Part shown: positions 50,092 to 58,059 of the stretch, piece by piece
Layout of the letters: each line of letters opens with the position of its first letter
Numbering within the stretch: position 1 is the stretch's first letter
Assembly (NCBI RefSeq): GCF_035621355.1
Contig: NZ_CP141769.1
Span: 1 to 64,000 of the forward strand
Source of the DNA: Thiobacillus sp. SCUT-2
Lineage (GTDB): Bacteria; Pseudomonadota; Gammaproteobacteria; Burkholderiales; Thiobacillaceae
DNA: 64,000 nucleotides
Reading direction: 5' to 3'
Notes under the pieces: generated by a model
What the model was told of the DNA's origin: nothing
Seen by the model: the letters and a program-made list of their open reading frames with translations, nothing else
Databases searched by the model: none
Made by a program: the position numbers and the translations under genes

Positions 50092-51330
50092 TCAGGGTGC
50101 GGCAAGCGCCTGATCCAGAAGTTCCACCCAGTGCTTGACCGGCGTCTGCGTGCCCGACTGCAGATGCGTCAGGCAACCGATGTTCGCGGTGGCGATCAGC
50201 TCCGGTCCTGCCGCCTCCAGATGTGCGAGCTTGCGCGTCTTCAGCTGCCCGGCGATTTCGGGCTGCAGGATCGAGTAGGTGCCGGCCGAGCCGCAGCACA
50301 GATGCCTTTCCGCCACCGGGACGAGTTCGAAGCCGGCGTCCGCCAGCAGGGCCTCGACGCCGCCGCCGAGCTTCTGCCCGTGCTGCAGCGTGCAGGGCGG
50401 ATGATAGGCGATGCGTTTGGCAGGGAGCGGGGAGCGGGGAGCGGCAAGCGGCTTCAGCGCATCGCGCTCGGCGACGAGGATTTCGGAGATGTCCCGCGTC
50501 GCGGCGGAGATCCGCGCCGCCTTTTCCGCGTAGCGCGCATCGTTGCGCAGCAGCCAGCCGTAGTCCTTCACCATCACGCCACAGCCGGAGGCGGTCATCA
50601 CGATCGCCTCCACGCCGGCGTCGAGATGCGGCAGCCAGGCGTCGATGTTGCGGCGCGCCGAGGCGAGCGCCGCGTCGGTGTCGTTGAGGTGATGCGCCAG
50701 CGCGCCACAGCAGCCGGCTTCCGGCGCGGCGATCAGGGAAATCCCGAGCCGGTCGAGCACGCGTGCAGTGGCGGCGTTGATGTTGGGCTTCAGGCCCGGC
50801 TGGACGCAGCCGGCGAGCACCAGCATGCGGCGCGGGTGGCGCGGTGCCGGCCAGTCGCCCGCCGCTTCGGCGGGCGGGATGCGGGCCTTGAGCGGGCCGG
50901 GCAGCAGGCCGCGCACGCCCTGGCCGAGCTTCAAGGCCGCATTGAACAGTCGCGGCGTTCCGAGGCCGGTCTTCAGTACCGCGCGCGTCGCGCTTTCAAG
51001 GGGGTTGCGGCCGACCGTTTCCTCGACCAGGTGGCGGCCGATGTCGAGCAGCTTGCCGTATTCGACACCGGACGGGCAGGTCGTCTCGCAGTTGCGGCAG
51101 GTCAGGCAGCGGTCGAGGTGGAGCTGGGTCTTCGCGGTCGGCGCCGCGCCCTCGAGCACCTGCTTGATGAGGTAGATGCGGCCGCGCGGCGAGTCGAGCT
51201 CGTTGCCGAGCACCTGGTAGGTCGGGCAGGTGGCGAGGCAGAAGCCGCAGTGCACGCAGCTGCGCAGGATGCGTTCGGCGACTTCGCCTTCGGGGGTTTT
51301 GCGAAAAGCATCGGCGAGCGTGGTCTGCAT
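50092..51330 (-). CDS. glcF: Glycolate oxidase iron-sulfur subunit GlcF
   Basis: The electron-transfer subunit of membrane-associated glycolate oxidase (GlcDEF). The 412-residue product has two [4Fe-4S] motifs, CVHCGFCLATCP (36-47) and CLTCRNCETTCP, followed by two CCG-type cysteine-rich domains (EAGCCGALAH and RHLCCGSAGTYS). A short tandem DNA repeat near 50423 encodes an Ala/Pro-rich insertion before AKRIAYHPPC. It lies last of the glc genes, after a VOC gene. Confidence 0.93.
   Translation of the reverse strand: MQTTLADAFRKTPEGEVAERILRSCVHCGFCLATCPTYQVLGNELDSPRGRIYLIKQVLEGAAPTAKTQLHLDRCLTCRNCETTCPSGVEYGKLLDIGRHLVEETVGRNPLESATRAVLKTGLGTPRLFNAALKLGQGVRGLLPGPLKARIPPAEAAGDWPAPRHPRRMLVLAGCVQPGLKPNINAATARVLDRLGISLIAAPEAGCCGALAHHLNDTDAALASARRNIDAWLPHLDAGVEAIVMTASGCGVMVKDYGWLLRNDARYAEKAARISAATRDISEILVAERDALKPLAAPRSPLPAKRIAYHPPCTLQHGQKLGGGVEALLADAGFELVPVAERHLCCGSAGTYSILQPEIAGQLKTRKLAHLEAAGPELIATANIGCLTHLQSGTQTPVKHWVELLDQALAAP
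50423..50450. repeat. 7-bp tandem repeat in glcF
   Basis: Three perfect copies of GGGAGCG (50423-50443) followed by a degenerate copy GCAAGCG (50444-50450), within the glcF reading frame. Because the unit is seven bases, gain or loss of one copy would shift the frame. Confidence 0.7.
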
Positions 51331-51331
51331 G

Positions 51332-51712
51332 TCAGAGTGGATTGGACAGTTCGATCAAATTGCCGTCGGGGTCGCGCACGTATACGGAAAGGATGGGGCC
51401 CTGTGCGCCGGTACGTTCGACCGGGCCGTCTTCGATGGCAACGCCGTGCGCGGCGAGATGGCGCACGATCTCGGCAACGGGCGTGCGCGCGAGCAGGCAG
51501 AGATCAACGGCGCCCGGCGCGGGGTGCGCCGCTTTCGGCTCGAACTCGCGGCCGGCCTGATGCAGGTTCAGTTTGCAGTGCCCAAAGGCCAGGGCGCGCC
51601 GATTTCCGCCAAAGAGCACCTCGCGCATGCCCAGTACGCGCGTGTAGAAGGTCACGCTGGCGGGAATGTCGCGCACGGTCAGTACGACGTGGTCGATAGC
51701 GTCGAGGTCCAT
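51332..51712 (-). CDS. VOC-superfamily (glyoxalase/bleomycin-resistance-like) protein
   Basis: A 126-residue protein starting MDLDAIDHVVLTVRDIPASV with two beta-alpha-beta-beta-beta units. Candidate metal ligands are His8, His51 region and Glu122 in DPDGNLIELS. The closest general type is a lactoylglutathione lyase-like dioxygenase family member of unknown substrate. It sits exactly between glcE and glcF with no spacer (1 base on each side), so it is co-expressed with glycolate oxidase. Confidence 0.85.
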   Translation of the reverse strand: MDLDAIDHVVLTVRDIPASVTFYTRVLGMREVLFGGNRRALAFGHCKLNLHQAGREFEPKAAHPAPGAVDLCLLARTPVAEIVRHLAAHGVAIEDGPVERTGAQGPILSVYVRDPDGNLIELSNPL

Positions 51713-52864
51713 TCAGAAGTCCGGGTATAGCCGGCCGCGGTTGAAGATACCTTTGGGGTCGAAGCGCTGCTTGAGCGCGCGGTGCAATGTCAGCATCGCC
51801 GGCGCGAGCGGGGTGAACACGCCGTCGATCCTATTGGACATTACGTTCGCCCCCTCCCCCGCCCGGGGGGAGGGTTGGGGAGAGGGCGCGTCACCGCGGA
51901 ACAGCGTGGCGTGGCCGCCGGCGTCGCGTGCGGCTTCGCGCAAGCGCGCCGCGGGCAGGTCGGACGCCAGCCAGCGCACCGCGCCGCCCCATTCGATCCA
52001 CTGCGCCTCGCCCAGCTTGAGCGGCGGAGTCGTCGATTTGACCGCCAGCCGCCACAGCGGGCGCTTGTCGAAGAAGGGCGTCGCCTGGTCGCGCAGACGC
52101 TGCCAGAAGCCGGCGGCGTCGTGCAGCGGTTCGCCGCCGAGCTTCGCCTGCGCGGCGTGCACCGACGACGCTGCGCCCGACAGGCGCACGGTCAAAAGGC
52201 CCGCGTGCCAGCTGGTGGCCGACAGCGGCAGCGGCTGCCCGGCCCATTCGTTCATGCGGCGGATCGCGGTCGCCTCGTCGAGCTCGAACTGCAGCGACAC
52301 TTCTTCCGCAGGCCTGGGCAGCACCTTGAGCGAAACCTCGGTGAGGAGGCCGAGCGTGCCGAGCGCGCCGACCATCAGGCGCGACACGTCGTAGCCGGCG
52401 ACGTTCTTGATGACCTGGCCGCCGAAGCGGAGCGGCTGGCCGGTGCCGTCGATCATCCGCACGCCGAGCACGAAGTCGCGCGCCGCGCCGGCATAGGGGC
52501 GGCGCGGGCCGGACAGTCCGGCGGCGATGGCGCCGCCGAGCGTGGCGTGGATCGGGTTGGCCGTGGTGAGCGCATCAGGGGCGCGCCCCGGCAGCGGAAA
52601 TTCACCGAAATGCGGCGGTTCGAAGGCGAGCATCTGACTGTGCTCGGCCAGCAGCGCCTCGATCTCGGCCAGCGGCGTGCCGGCGCGCGCGGTCAGCACC
52701 AGTTCCTTGGGCTGGTAGTCGACGACGCCGGCAAGGCCGCGAGTGGAGAGCACCTCGCCCTCGTCGGCATTGCCGTAGAAGCTCTTGCTGCCTCCGCCCT
52801 GGATGATCAGCGGCGCGTTGGTTTCATAGGCGGCGCGAATGCGCTCGATCAGGGCATCCGGCAT
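51713..52864 (-). CDS. glcE: Glycolate oxidase FAD-binding subunit GlcE
   Basis: A 383-residue flavoprotein subunit of glycolate oxidase. It has the FAD PCMH-type domain: IIQGGGSKSFYG, TARAGTPLAEIEALL, ATLGGAIAAGLSGPRRPYAGAARDFVLG (about 100-130) and GQVIKNVAGYDVSRLMVGALGTLG. Its start overlaps the glcD stop (ATGA). Near residue 325-340 the protein contains an inserted SPQPSPRAGEGAN segment produced by a palindromic repeat. Confidence 0.93.
   Translation of the reverse strand: MPDALIERIRAAYETNAPLIIQGGGSKSFYGNADEGEVLSTRGLAGVVDYQPKELVLTARAGTPLAEIEALLAEHSQMLAFEPPHFGEFPLPGRAPDALTTANPIHATLGGAIAAGLSGPRRPYAGAARDFVLGVRMIDGTGQPLRFGGQVIKNVAGYDVSRLMVGALGTLGLLTEVSLKVLPRPAEEVSLQFELDEATAIRRMNEWAGQPLPLSATSWHAGLLTVRLSGAASSVHAAQAKLGGEPLHDAAGFWQRLRDQATPFFDKRPLWRLAVKSTTPPLKLGEAQWIEWGGAVRWLASDLPAARLREAARDAGGHATLFRGDAPSPQPSPRAGEGANVMSNRIDGVFTPLAPAMLTLHRALKQRFDPKGIFNRGRLYPDF
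51843..51890. repeat. Palindromic repeat element inside glcE
   Basis: The element contains TTCGCCCCCTCCCCC-GCCC-GGGGGGAGGGTTGGGG and closely matches the one inside addB at 42525-42573. It is in frame and encodes the SPQPSPRAGEGAN stretch, a translated repeat that recurs in many proteobacterial proteins. Confidence 0.7.
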
Positions 52865-54315
52865 CAGAACCTCGGCAGCTCGGGATGCGGCAGCTGGCCG
52901 CCATGGACGTGCATCGCGCCCCATTCGGCACAGCGGTGCAGCTCGGGCACGGCCTTGCCGGGATTGAGCAGGGTGCCGGGATCGAACGCCGCCTTCACCT
53001 CGTGAAAGCGGGTCAGCTCGGGTGTCGCGAACTGCGCACACATCTGGTTGATCTTCTCGAGGCCGACACCGTGTTCGCCGGTGATGGTGCCGCCGACCTC
53101 GACGCAGAGTTCGAGGATGCGGCCGCCGAAGGTTTCGGCCTTCTCGAGTTCGCCCGGCTGGTTGGCGTCGAACAGGATGAGCGGATGCAGGTTGCCGTCG
53201 CCGGCGTGGAACACGTTCGCCACACGGAGCCCGAACTCCTCGCTCATCTCGCTGATGCGCTTCAACACATGCGGCAGCTGCGCGCGCGGGATGGTGCCAT
53301 CCATGCAGTAATAGTCGGGCGCGAGCCGTCCTACTGCGGGAAACGCTGCCTTGCGCCCGGCCCAGAATTTCAGGCGCTGCCCCTCGCTGTCGGCGGTGCG
53401 GATCTCGGTCGCGCCGGAGGCTTCGAGCACCTGGCGCACGGTGTAGATGTCGGCCGACACTTCCTCGTTGACGCCGTCGACCTCGCACAGCAGCAGTGCC
53501 TCGGCCATCGGGTAGCCGGCGTGGACGAAGGCCTCGGCGGCCTCGATCGCGAGACGGTCCATCATCTCGAGGCCTGCGGGCACGACGCCGGCGGCGATGA
53601 TGTTGCCGACCGCGGCGCCCGCCCGGGCGACGTCGTCGAACGCGGCGAGCACGACCTGCGCGCGCTCCGGGCGGGGCAAGAGCTTCACCGTGACCTCGGT
53701 GATCACCGCGAGCATGCCTTCGGACCCGGTCAGCAGCGCGAGCAGATCGTAGCCCGGCGCGTCGAGCGCGTCGCTGCCGATTTCGAGCGCATCGCCTTCA
53801 ATGGTCAGCGCGCGCAGCTTGAGGATGTTGTGCACGGTCAGCCCGTATTTCAGGCAGTGCACGCCGCCGGAGTTCTCCGCGACGTTGCCGCCGATCGAGC
53901 AGGCGATCTGCGAGGAGGGGTCGGGCGCGTAGTAGAGGCCGTGCTCCGCGACGGCCTCGGAAATCGCGAGGTTGCGCACCCCGGGCTCGACCACTGCGGT
54001 GCGGGCGAGCGGATCGATGGCCTTGATGCGGTTGAGCTTGGCGAGTACCAGCAGCACCGCGCCGTCGACCGGCAGCGCGCCGGCGGCGAGCCCGGTGCCG
54101 GCGCCGCGCGCCACCACCGCGACCTTTTCCGCGTGGCATAGCTGCAGCACCGCCGCCACCTGCGCCTCGTTCTCCGGCAGCACCACCACGTCGGGGATGT
54201 TGCGGTAGGCCGCAAGACCATCCGACTCGAACGGCAGAAGATCCTCGCGCTCGCTGAGCACGCAGTGCGCGGGCAACAGGGCGCGCAGCTTGGACAGGAA
54301 GGCGGGACTCAGCAT
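52864..54315 (-). CDS. glcD: Glycolate oxidase catalytic subunit GlcD
   Basis: The main FAD subunit that oxidises glycolate to glyoxylate. The 483-residue product has the PCMH FAD domain (VVARGAGTGLAAGALP, SIGGNVAENSGGVHCLKYG, LTGSEGMLAVITEVTVKLLP) and the FAD-oxidase C-terminal domain with NVFHAGDGNLHPL and TGEHGVGLEK. I chose the ATG at 54315 (MLSPAFLSKLRALL) because it fits the family N terminus. It leads the run glcD-glcE-VOC-glcF. Confidence 0.94.
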   Translation of the reverse strand: MLSPAFLSKLRALLPAHCVLSEREDLLPFESDGLAAYRNIPDVVVLPENEAQVAAVLQLCHAEKVAVVARGAGTGLAAGALPVDGAVLLVLAKLNRIKAIDPLARTAVVEPGVRNLAISEAVAEHGLYYAPDPSSQIACSIGGNVAENSGGVHCLKYGLTVHNILKLRALTIEGDALEIGSDALDAPGYDLLALLTGSEGMLAVITEVTVKLLPRPERAQVVLAAFDDVARAGAAVGNIIAAGVVPAGLEMMDRLAIEAAEAFVHAGYPMAEALLLCEVDGVNEEVSADIYTVRQVLEASGATEIRTADSEGQRLKFWAGRKAAFPAVGRLAPDYYCMDGTIPRAQLPHVLKRISEMSEEFGLRVANVFHAGDGNLHPLILFDANQPGELEKAETFGGRILELCVEVGGTITGEHGVGLEKINQMCAQFATPELTRFHEVKAAFDPGTLLNPGKAVPELHRCAEWGAMHVHGGQLPHPELPRF

Positions 54316-54334
54316 GCGGATCGCGAAACGGGAC

Positions 54335-55669
54335 TCAGGCCGCGAGTTTAGCCGGGCTCGCCTCACCGCGCGAGGGCGCCAGTCGCCGGTAGGCCTCGGC
54401 GAGCGCATCTTCGCCGCCGACGTTGCCGGGAAAGATCACCACCGGCAGCATCGGCAGGCGGTGCCACGGCGGTGTCTGCACCACGGTGACGCCGGGCAGG
54501 ATCTGGCCCAGCACGCGCGACGCGGTCAGCTCGAGCCCCGTCGACAGCATGTCGTTGGACGTGATGCCGCCCTTGCTGATGAGGAAGCCCAGCGTCTCGG
54601 GCAGCCGCTGCACCACGTCCATCAGCGTGCCCGACACCGCTTCGCCGAAAGCGAGGCGTTCGGCCGTGCTGGCGAATTTGAGCTCGCGGCGGCTGGTGAA
54701 GATCACCGGGGTGAGCCCCTGCGCGTGCGCGTGGGCGACGCTCGCCGTGAGTTCGTCAGCGACGGCGGCTCGCTCCCCCGGCAGGCGGGTGACGTCGAGC
54801 GGCAGGCCCACGACGCCGCGTTCCTTCAGCAGTTGCGTCAGCTGGGCGGTGGTCTTCGCCACGTGCGAGCCGACCACGACCGCTCCGGGACGGGCGTCGC
54901 GCACCAGCGTCGCGAAGGCCTCGGCGGCGACCGGCTGCGGCGGCAGCTTGGCGAGCGCGGTCAGCAGCGAGGCGGCGCTGCGGAACAGCAGGCGCTTGCC
55001 CCCGGCAGCCGCCCTCAGCACGGCGTCGGCGAAGGTGCGGTAGTCGGCGGGCGATTCACCGTCGACCACGCCGACGTCGTTGTTCGTGAGCGCGGCGAGC
55101 CAGGCGCCGGCGCGGCCTTGGCGCAGCTCGGCGAGCGTGAGGCGCGCGACGTCCCTGGCGGCGACGCGGCCGCCGGTCTTCTCGGCGACGTAGTCGGGGA
55201 GGTATGCCGTCGTGTAGCCGAATACCGAGTCGCGCGCAAATTCGGTCTCGTGCGTCGGCACCGGCTCGCCGTCGACCATCAGATAATGCGTGCTGTCGCG
55301 CGTGATGCGCCCGCCTTCGAAGAAGCCGGGGGTGAGCAGCGTCGCGTCGAACGGCCCGAGCACTGCGTTCATCACGTCGGTCTCGACCGGATAGTGGCCG
55401 CGCAGCGTCGAGTCCGAGCGCGACACGAACAGCACCGGGCCGGCGTAGTCGGCGAGCGCAAGCCTGAGGTTTTCGCATACCTCGCGCGTGACCGCGGCGG
55501 CGCGCGCAGCGTCCATGCCGCGCGTGTTGGTGAGCACGAAGAACAGCGGTGCCGCGTCGGCCAGCGCCGTCCTCAGCGTGGCGACGTCCCAGCGCGTCAG
55601 CAGCAGGCAGGAATGCACCGTCTGCGAGCCGGTGGGGTCGTCGTCGAGAACGATGATTTTCGGGTTCAT
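54335..55669 (-). CDS. Four-carbon acid sugar kinase (DUF1537/OtnK family)
   Basis: A 444-residue kinase of the DUF1537 family, whose characterised members phosphorylate acid sugars such as erythronate, threonate or 2-oxotetronates. The N-terminal domain starts IIVLDDDPTGSQTVHS with SRSDSTLRGHYPVE. The C-terminal nucleotide-binding domain has VVVGSHVAKTTAQL and LGFLISKGGITSNDML. The usual partners (PdxA2-type dehydrogenase, OtnC/OtnI aldolase and isomerase) are absent. Instead the upstream gene is a phosphoketolase-like enzyme and the downstream genes are glycolate oxidase. The true substrate is unknown. Confidence 0.85.
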   Translation of the reverse strand: MNPKIIVLDDDPTGSQTVHSCLLLTRWDVATLRTALADAAPLFFVLTNTRGMDAARAAAVTREVCENLRLALADYAGPVLFVSRSDSTLRGHYPVETDVMNAVLGPFDATLLTPGFFEGGRITRDSTHYLMVDGEPVPTHETEFARDSVFGYTTAYLPDYVAEKTGGRVAARDVARLTLAELRQGRAGAWLAALTNNDVGVVDGESPADYRTFADAVLRAAAGGKRLLFRSAASLLTALAKLPPQPVAAEAFATLVRDARPGAVVVGSHVAKTTAQLTQLLKERGVVGLPLDVTRLPGERAAVADELTASVAHAHAQGLTPVIFTSRRELKFASTAERLAFGEAVSGTLMDVVQRLPETLGFLISKGGITSNDMLSTGLELTASRVLGQILPGVTVVQTPPWHRLPMLPVVIFPGNVGGEDALAEAYRRLAPSRGEASPAKLAA

Positions 55670-55722
55670 GGTCAAGACCTTTGATGGACGCGAATGCGCC
55701 GCAGCGCATTCGCATTGACGTG

Positions 55723-57945
55723 TCAGGCCGCCGCGCGCTCCAGCATGGCCAGCGCGCGCTCGTGCATCGCCTGTGCGTTCATGCCGTTGAAGTCGAACAG
55801 CTGCTGCGGGTTGGCGGTGGTCTCGCCGCGCTTCCAGCAGAACACGTCGCGCTGCGAGGCCTGGCTGCGCAGCAGCACGGGCTCGAGCGGCGCCGAGGGA
55901 CCGCCGGTGACGCCGATCAGCACGTCGCCGTGGAACATGTCGCGGAAGGCGTCGTCGCCCATGAAGCGGCCGTCGGGCTCGGACACGCTGTCCCACAGCA
56001 CGTCGCTCGGGCGGTACAGCCGGCGCGGGTTCACCACCGCGACGATGCGCGAGCCGATGCCGGCCTCGGCGAGCTTCTCGGCGGCGGCGAACACCGGCTG
56101 CAGCACCATGTCGCCGGTGACGGCGAACACGACGGTGTGCGAGCCCTTCGTCTCCTTCAGCACCATCGCGCCCTCCTCGATCGCCTGACGGCTCTGCGCC
56201 AGCGTCGCGTGGATCGGCAGCGGCGACTTCGACGCGGTGATGACGATGCCCTTGTTGGTCTGCTTCAGGGCCCAGTCGTAGCTTGCCTGGATCATGTTGG
56301 CGTCGACGGGGAACAGCGGGTAGACGTTGCCGTTCCGCATCATCGCGGCGAAGTAGCTCTCGATCTCGGGCCGCTGGTGGGTCCAGCCGTTGCGGCCCTG
56401 CTCGAGCGCGCCGGCGGTGAACAGGCACACCGTCGCCGGGGTCGGGCGGCGCAGCTCGGCCATCGCCTGCGTCACCGTCTGCCAGATCGGCAGGCCGTTG
56501 ATCGCGAAGGATTCGTAGCTGCACCACAGGCTGCGGCCGCCGAACAGCGCGACGCCCACCGCGAGCCCGGCGCAGGCGTCCTCGTTGAGCGGCTCGTAGA
56601 CCTGGCCGGACGGCCCCTGGAAGTAGAGGTCGTCGGCGGTAGGATGGCGGATCGTCAGCGCCTTGTTGATGTTCGCCATGCCCGAGGCCTCGTTGCCGTC
56701 GGCGTTGGTGACGACGAAGTGCGGATCACGCTTGCCGACTTCGCCGACGACGTGGCCGAAGGCGGTGGTCGGGATGTGGTTCTCGCCGACCGCGAACTCG
56801 GTCAGCGCGATGCCGTCGAGGCTTGGCAGCACGCGCACGTTCTCGGTTACCGCGACCTTCGCGGCGGGGCCGCCGCCGGCATGGCGGAAGTTCTCGCGCA
56901 CCAGGGTCCAGGCCTTGATCGGCAGCGCGCGGCGCACGAGGCCGCCTTTCACGTCGTCGGAGTCGAGCGTGTGGTGCGCGTAGAGGTTGTGCGACTTGGC
57001 GCCGGTGGCGTGCACGCCGGCACCCTTCAGCTGCTTGACGATCAGGCAGGCGCGGCGACCGGAGAGGGCGCTCCTGGCGGCGGCATCGGCGGCCGCGAGC
57101 ACGGCGCCGGTGAAGGCCATGCGCGCTTTGAAGTCGAAGGTCGTGCTGTCCGCGTAGACCGGGGCGTCGGCACCGCCGAACTCGCGCGCGTCGATCAGGT
57201 GCACCTCGTCGAAGCCGTGGGCGCGCCAGTAGGCGACCATCTGCGCGTTGCTCCACAAGGACACCATGCTGTGGTGCTCCTGCGAATAGCCGTTCCACAC
57301 CAGCACCGGCAGGTAGTTGGTGACGTCGGGGTACGCGGTCGCGAAGTGCTGGAACGCGCTCATGATGTAGGGCTCGCCGAGGCCGCCATCGCCGATGGTG
57401 ACCGGGAACAGCTTGTCGCGATGCAAGTAAGCGCCCGCCAACGCGAAATGCTGGCCCTGGCCGAGCGGGCCGGCGGGCGCCAGCAGGCCGGGGATGGCAC
57501 CGGAAAGGTGGCCCAAGAGGCCGTGGCGCTCGCGGAAGCGCGCGCGCATCTCGGCCACCGTGTGGATGCCCATGTCCTCGAGCGAGGTGTCGAGGAACAT
57601 TGCCGAATAGAAGCCGGGCGCGTGGTGGCCGACTTCGGTCACCATGTTGCGGTGGCCCAGGAGATGCAGCGCGGCGACGGCGTCGGCGCTGGAGGCGAAG
57701 CCGCCCGGGTGGCCCGAGGACTTGCTGCCGGTGACCTGCAGCGTCAGGTAGCGCAGCGCGTCGGCGGCGAGCAGGGTCTGGTAGATCGATGCTTCGCCGC
57801 TCGCGTCGGGCAGCGCCGGCTGCCTGGGCCCGAGCAGCGGCGCCGCGCCGAGGCGGTCGATCTCGGGGAAGCTGTCGGCAAAATACTGGATGCCTTCGCA
57901 GAAGGCGGGCAGGGTCTCGGGAGTGGACTGCATCTGGGCGCTCAT
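55723..57945 (-). CDS. Phosphoketolase/transketolase-like TPP enzyme
   Basis: A 740-residue thiamine-diphosphate enzyme. The N-terminal part has GSKSSGHPGGFAS, reminiscent of transketolase, and a TPP motif GDGGLGEPY with WNGYSQEHHS about 27 residues on. The central part has EGRNGWTHQRPEIESYF-like residues (GRNGWTHQRPE), matching the NGFTHQDPG signature of phosphoketolases. The length is close to phosphoketolase (about 790). Close relatives are sometimes annotated as xylulose-5-phosphate 3-epimerase, and I cannot separate these possibilities. AAAGG lies about 7 bases before the ATG at 57945. It is divergent from iclR and lies ahead of the acid-sugar kinase in the same direction. Confidence 0.78.
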   Translation of the reverse strand: MSAQMQSTPETLPAFCEGIQYFADSFPEIDRLGAAPLLGPRQPALPDASGEASIYQTLLAADALRYLTLQVTGSKSSGHPGGFASSADAVAALHLLGHRNMVTEVGHHAPGFYSAMFLDTSLEDMGIHTVAEMRARFRERHGLLGHLSGAIPGLLAPAGPLGQGQHFALAGAYLHRDKLFPVTIGDGGLGEPYIMSAFQHFATAYPDVTNYLPVLVWNGYSQEHHSMVSLWSNAQMVAYWRAHGFDEVHLIDAREFGGADAPVYADSTTFDFKARMAFTGAVLAAADAAARSALSGRRACLIVKQLKGAGVHATGAKSHNLYAHHTLDSDDVKGGLVRRALPIKAWTLVRENFRHAGGGPAAKVAVTENVRVLPSLDGIALTEFAVGENHIPTTAFGHVVGEVGKRDPHFVVTNADGNEASGMANINKALTIRHPTADDLYFQGPSGQVYEPLNEDACAGLAVGVALFGGRSLWCSYESFAINGLPIWQTVTQAMAELRRPTPATVCLFTAGALEQGRNGWTHQRPEIESYFAAMMRNGNVYPLFPVDANMIQASYDWALKQTNKGIVITASKSPLPIHATLAQSRQAIEEGAMVLKETKGSHTVVFAVTGDMVLQPVFAAAEKLAEAGIGSRIVAVVNPRRLYRPSDVLWDSVSEPDGRFMGDDAFRDMFHGDVLIGVTGGPSAPLEPVLLRSQASQRDVFCWKRGETTANPQQLFDFNGMNAQAMHERALAMLERAAA

Positions 57946-57954
57946 GGCGTGGCC

Positions 57955-57969
57955 TTTCACAATATGAAA
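57955..57969. promoter_or_regulatory. Palindromic operator 1 in the iclR/phosphoketolase-like spacer
   Basis: TTTCA-CAATA-TGAAA, immediately upstream of the phosphoketolase-like gene. It shares the TTTCA...TGAAA arms with two other palindromes in the same spacer, as expected for sites of the adjacent IclR-type regulator. Confidence 0.6.
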
Positions 57970-57971
57970 AT

Positions 57972-57990
57972 GTTTCACGTCATGTGAAAC
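57972..57990. promoter_or_regulatory. Palindromic operator 2 in the iclR/phosphoketolase-like spacer
   Basis: GTTTCAC-GTCAT-GTGAAAC, perfect 7-bp arms with a 5-base centre, 2 bases from operator 1. It is the most symmetrical site in the spacer. Confidence 0.65.
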
Positions 57991-58042
57991 GATGAGCGCA
58001 TTGAAGCAGTAAACTGCAAGCAATTTCACATTGCGCGATAAA

Positions 58043-58059
58043 TTTTCATTCTATGAAAA
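58043..58059. promoter_or_regulatory. Palindromic operator 3 over the iclR start codon
   Basis: TTTTCAT-TCT-ATGAAAA. The right arm contains the ATG of the regulator gene. A bound regulator here could block its own expression. A half site TTTCACA lies at 58024-58030. Confidence 0.6.

Noticed and set aside
55681..57987. A 768-codon open frame on the plus strand opposite the phosphoketolase-like gene
   Set aside because: Same length as the real gene and low-complexity; the opposite strand encodes clear TPP-enzyme motifs.
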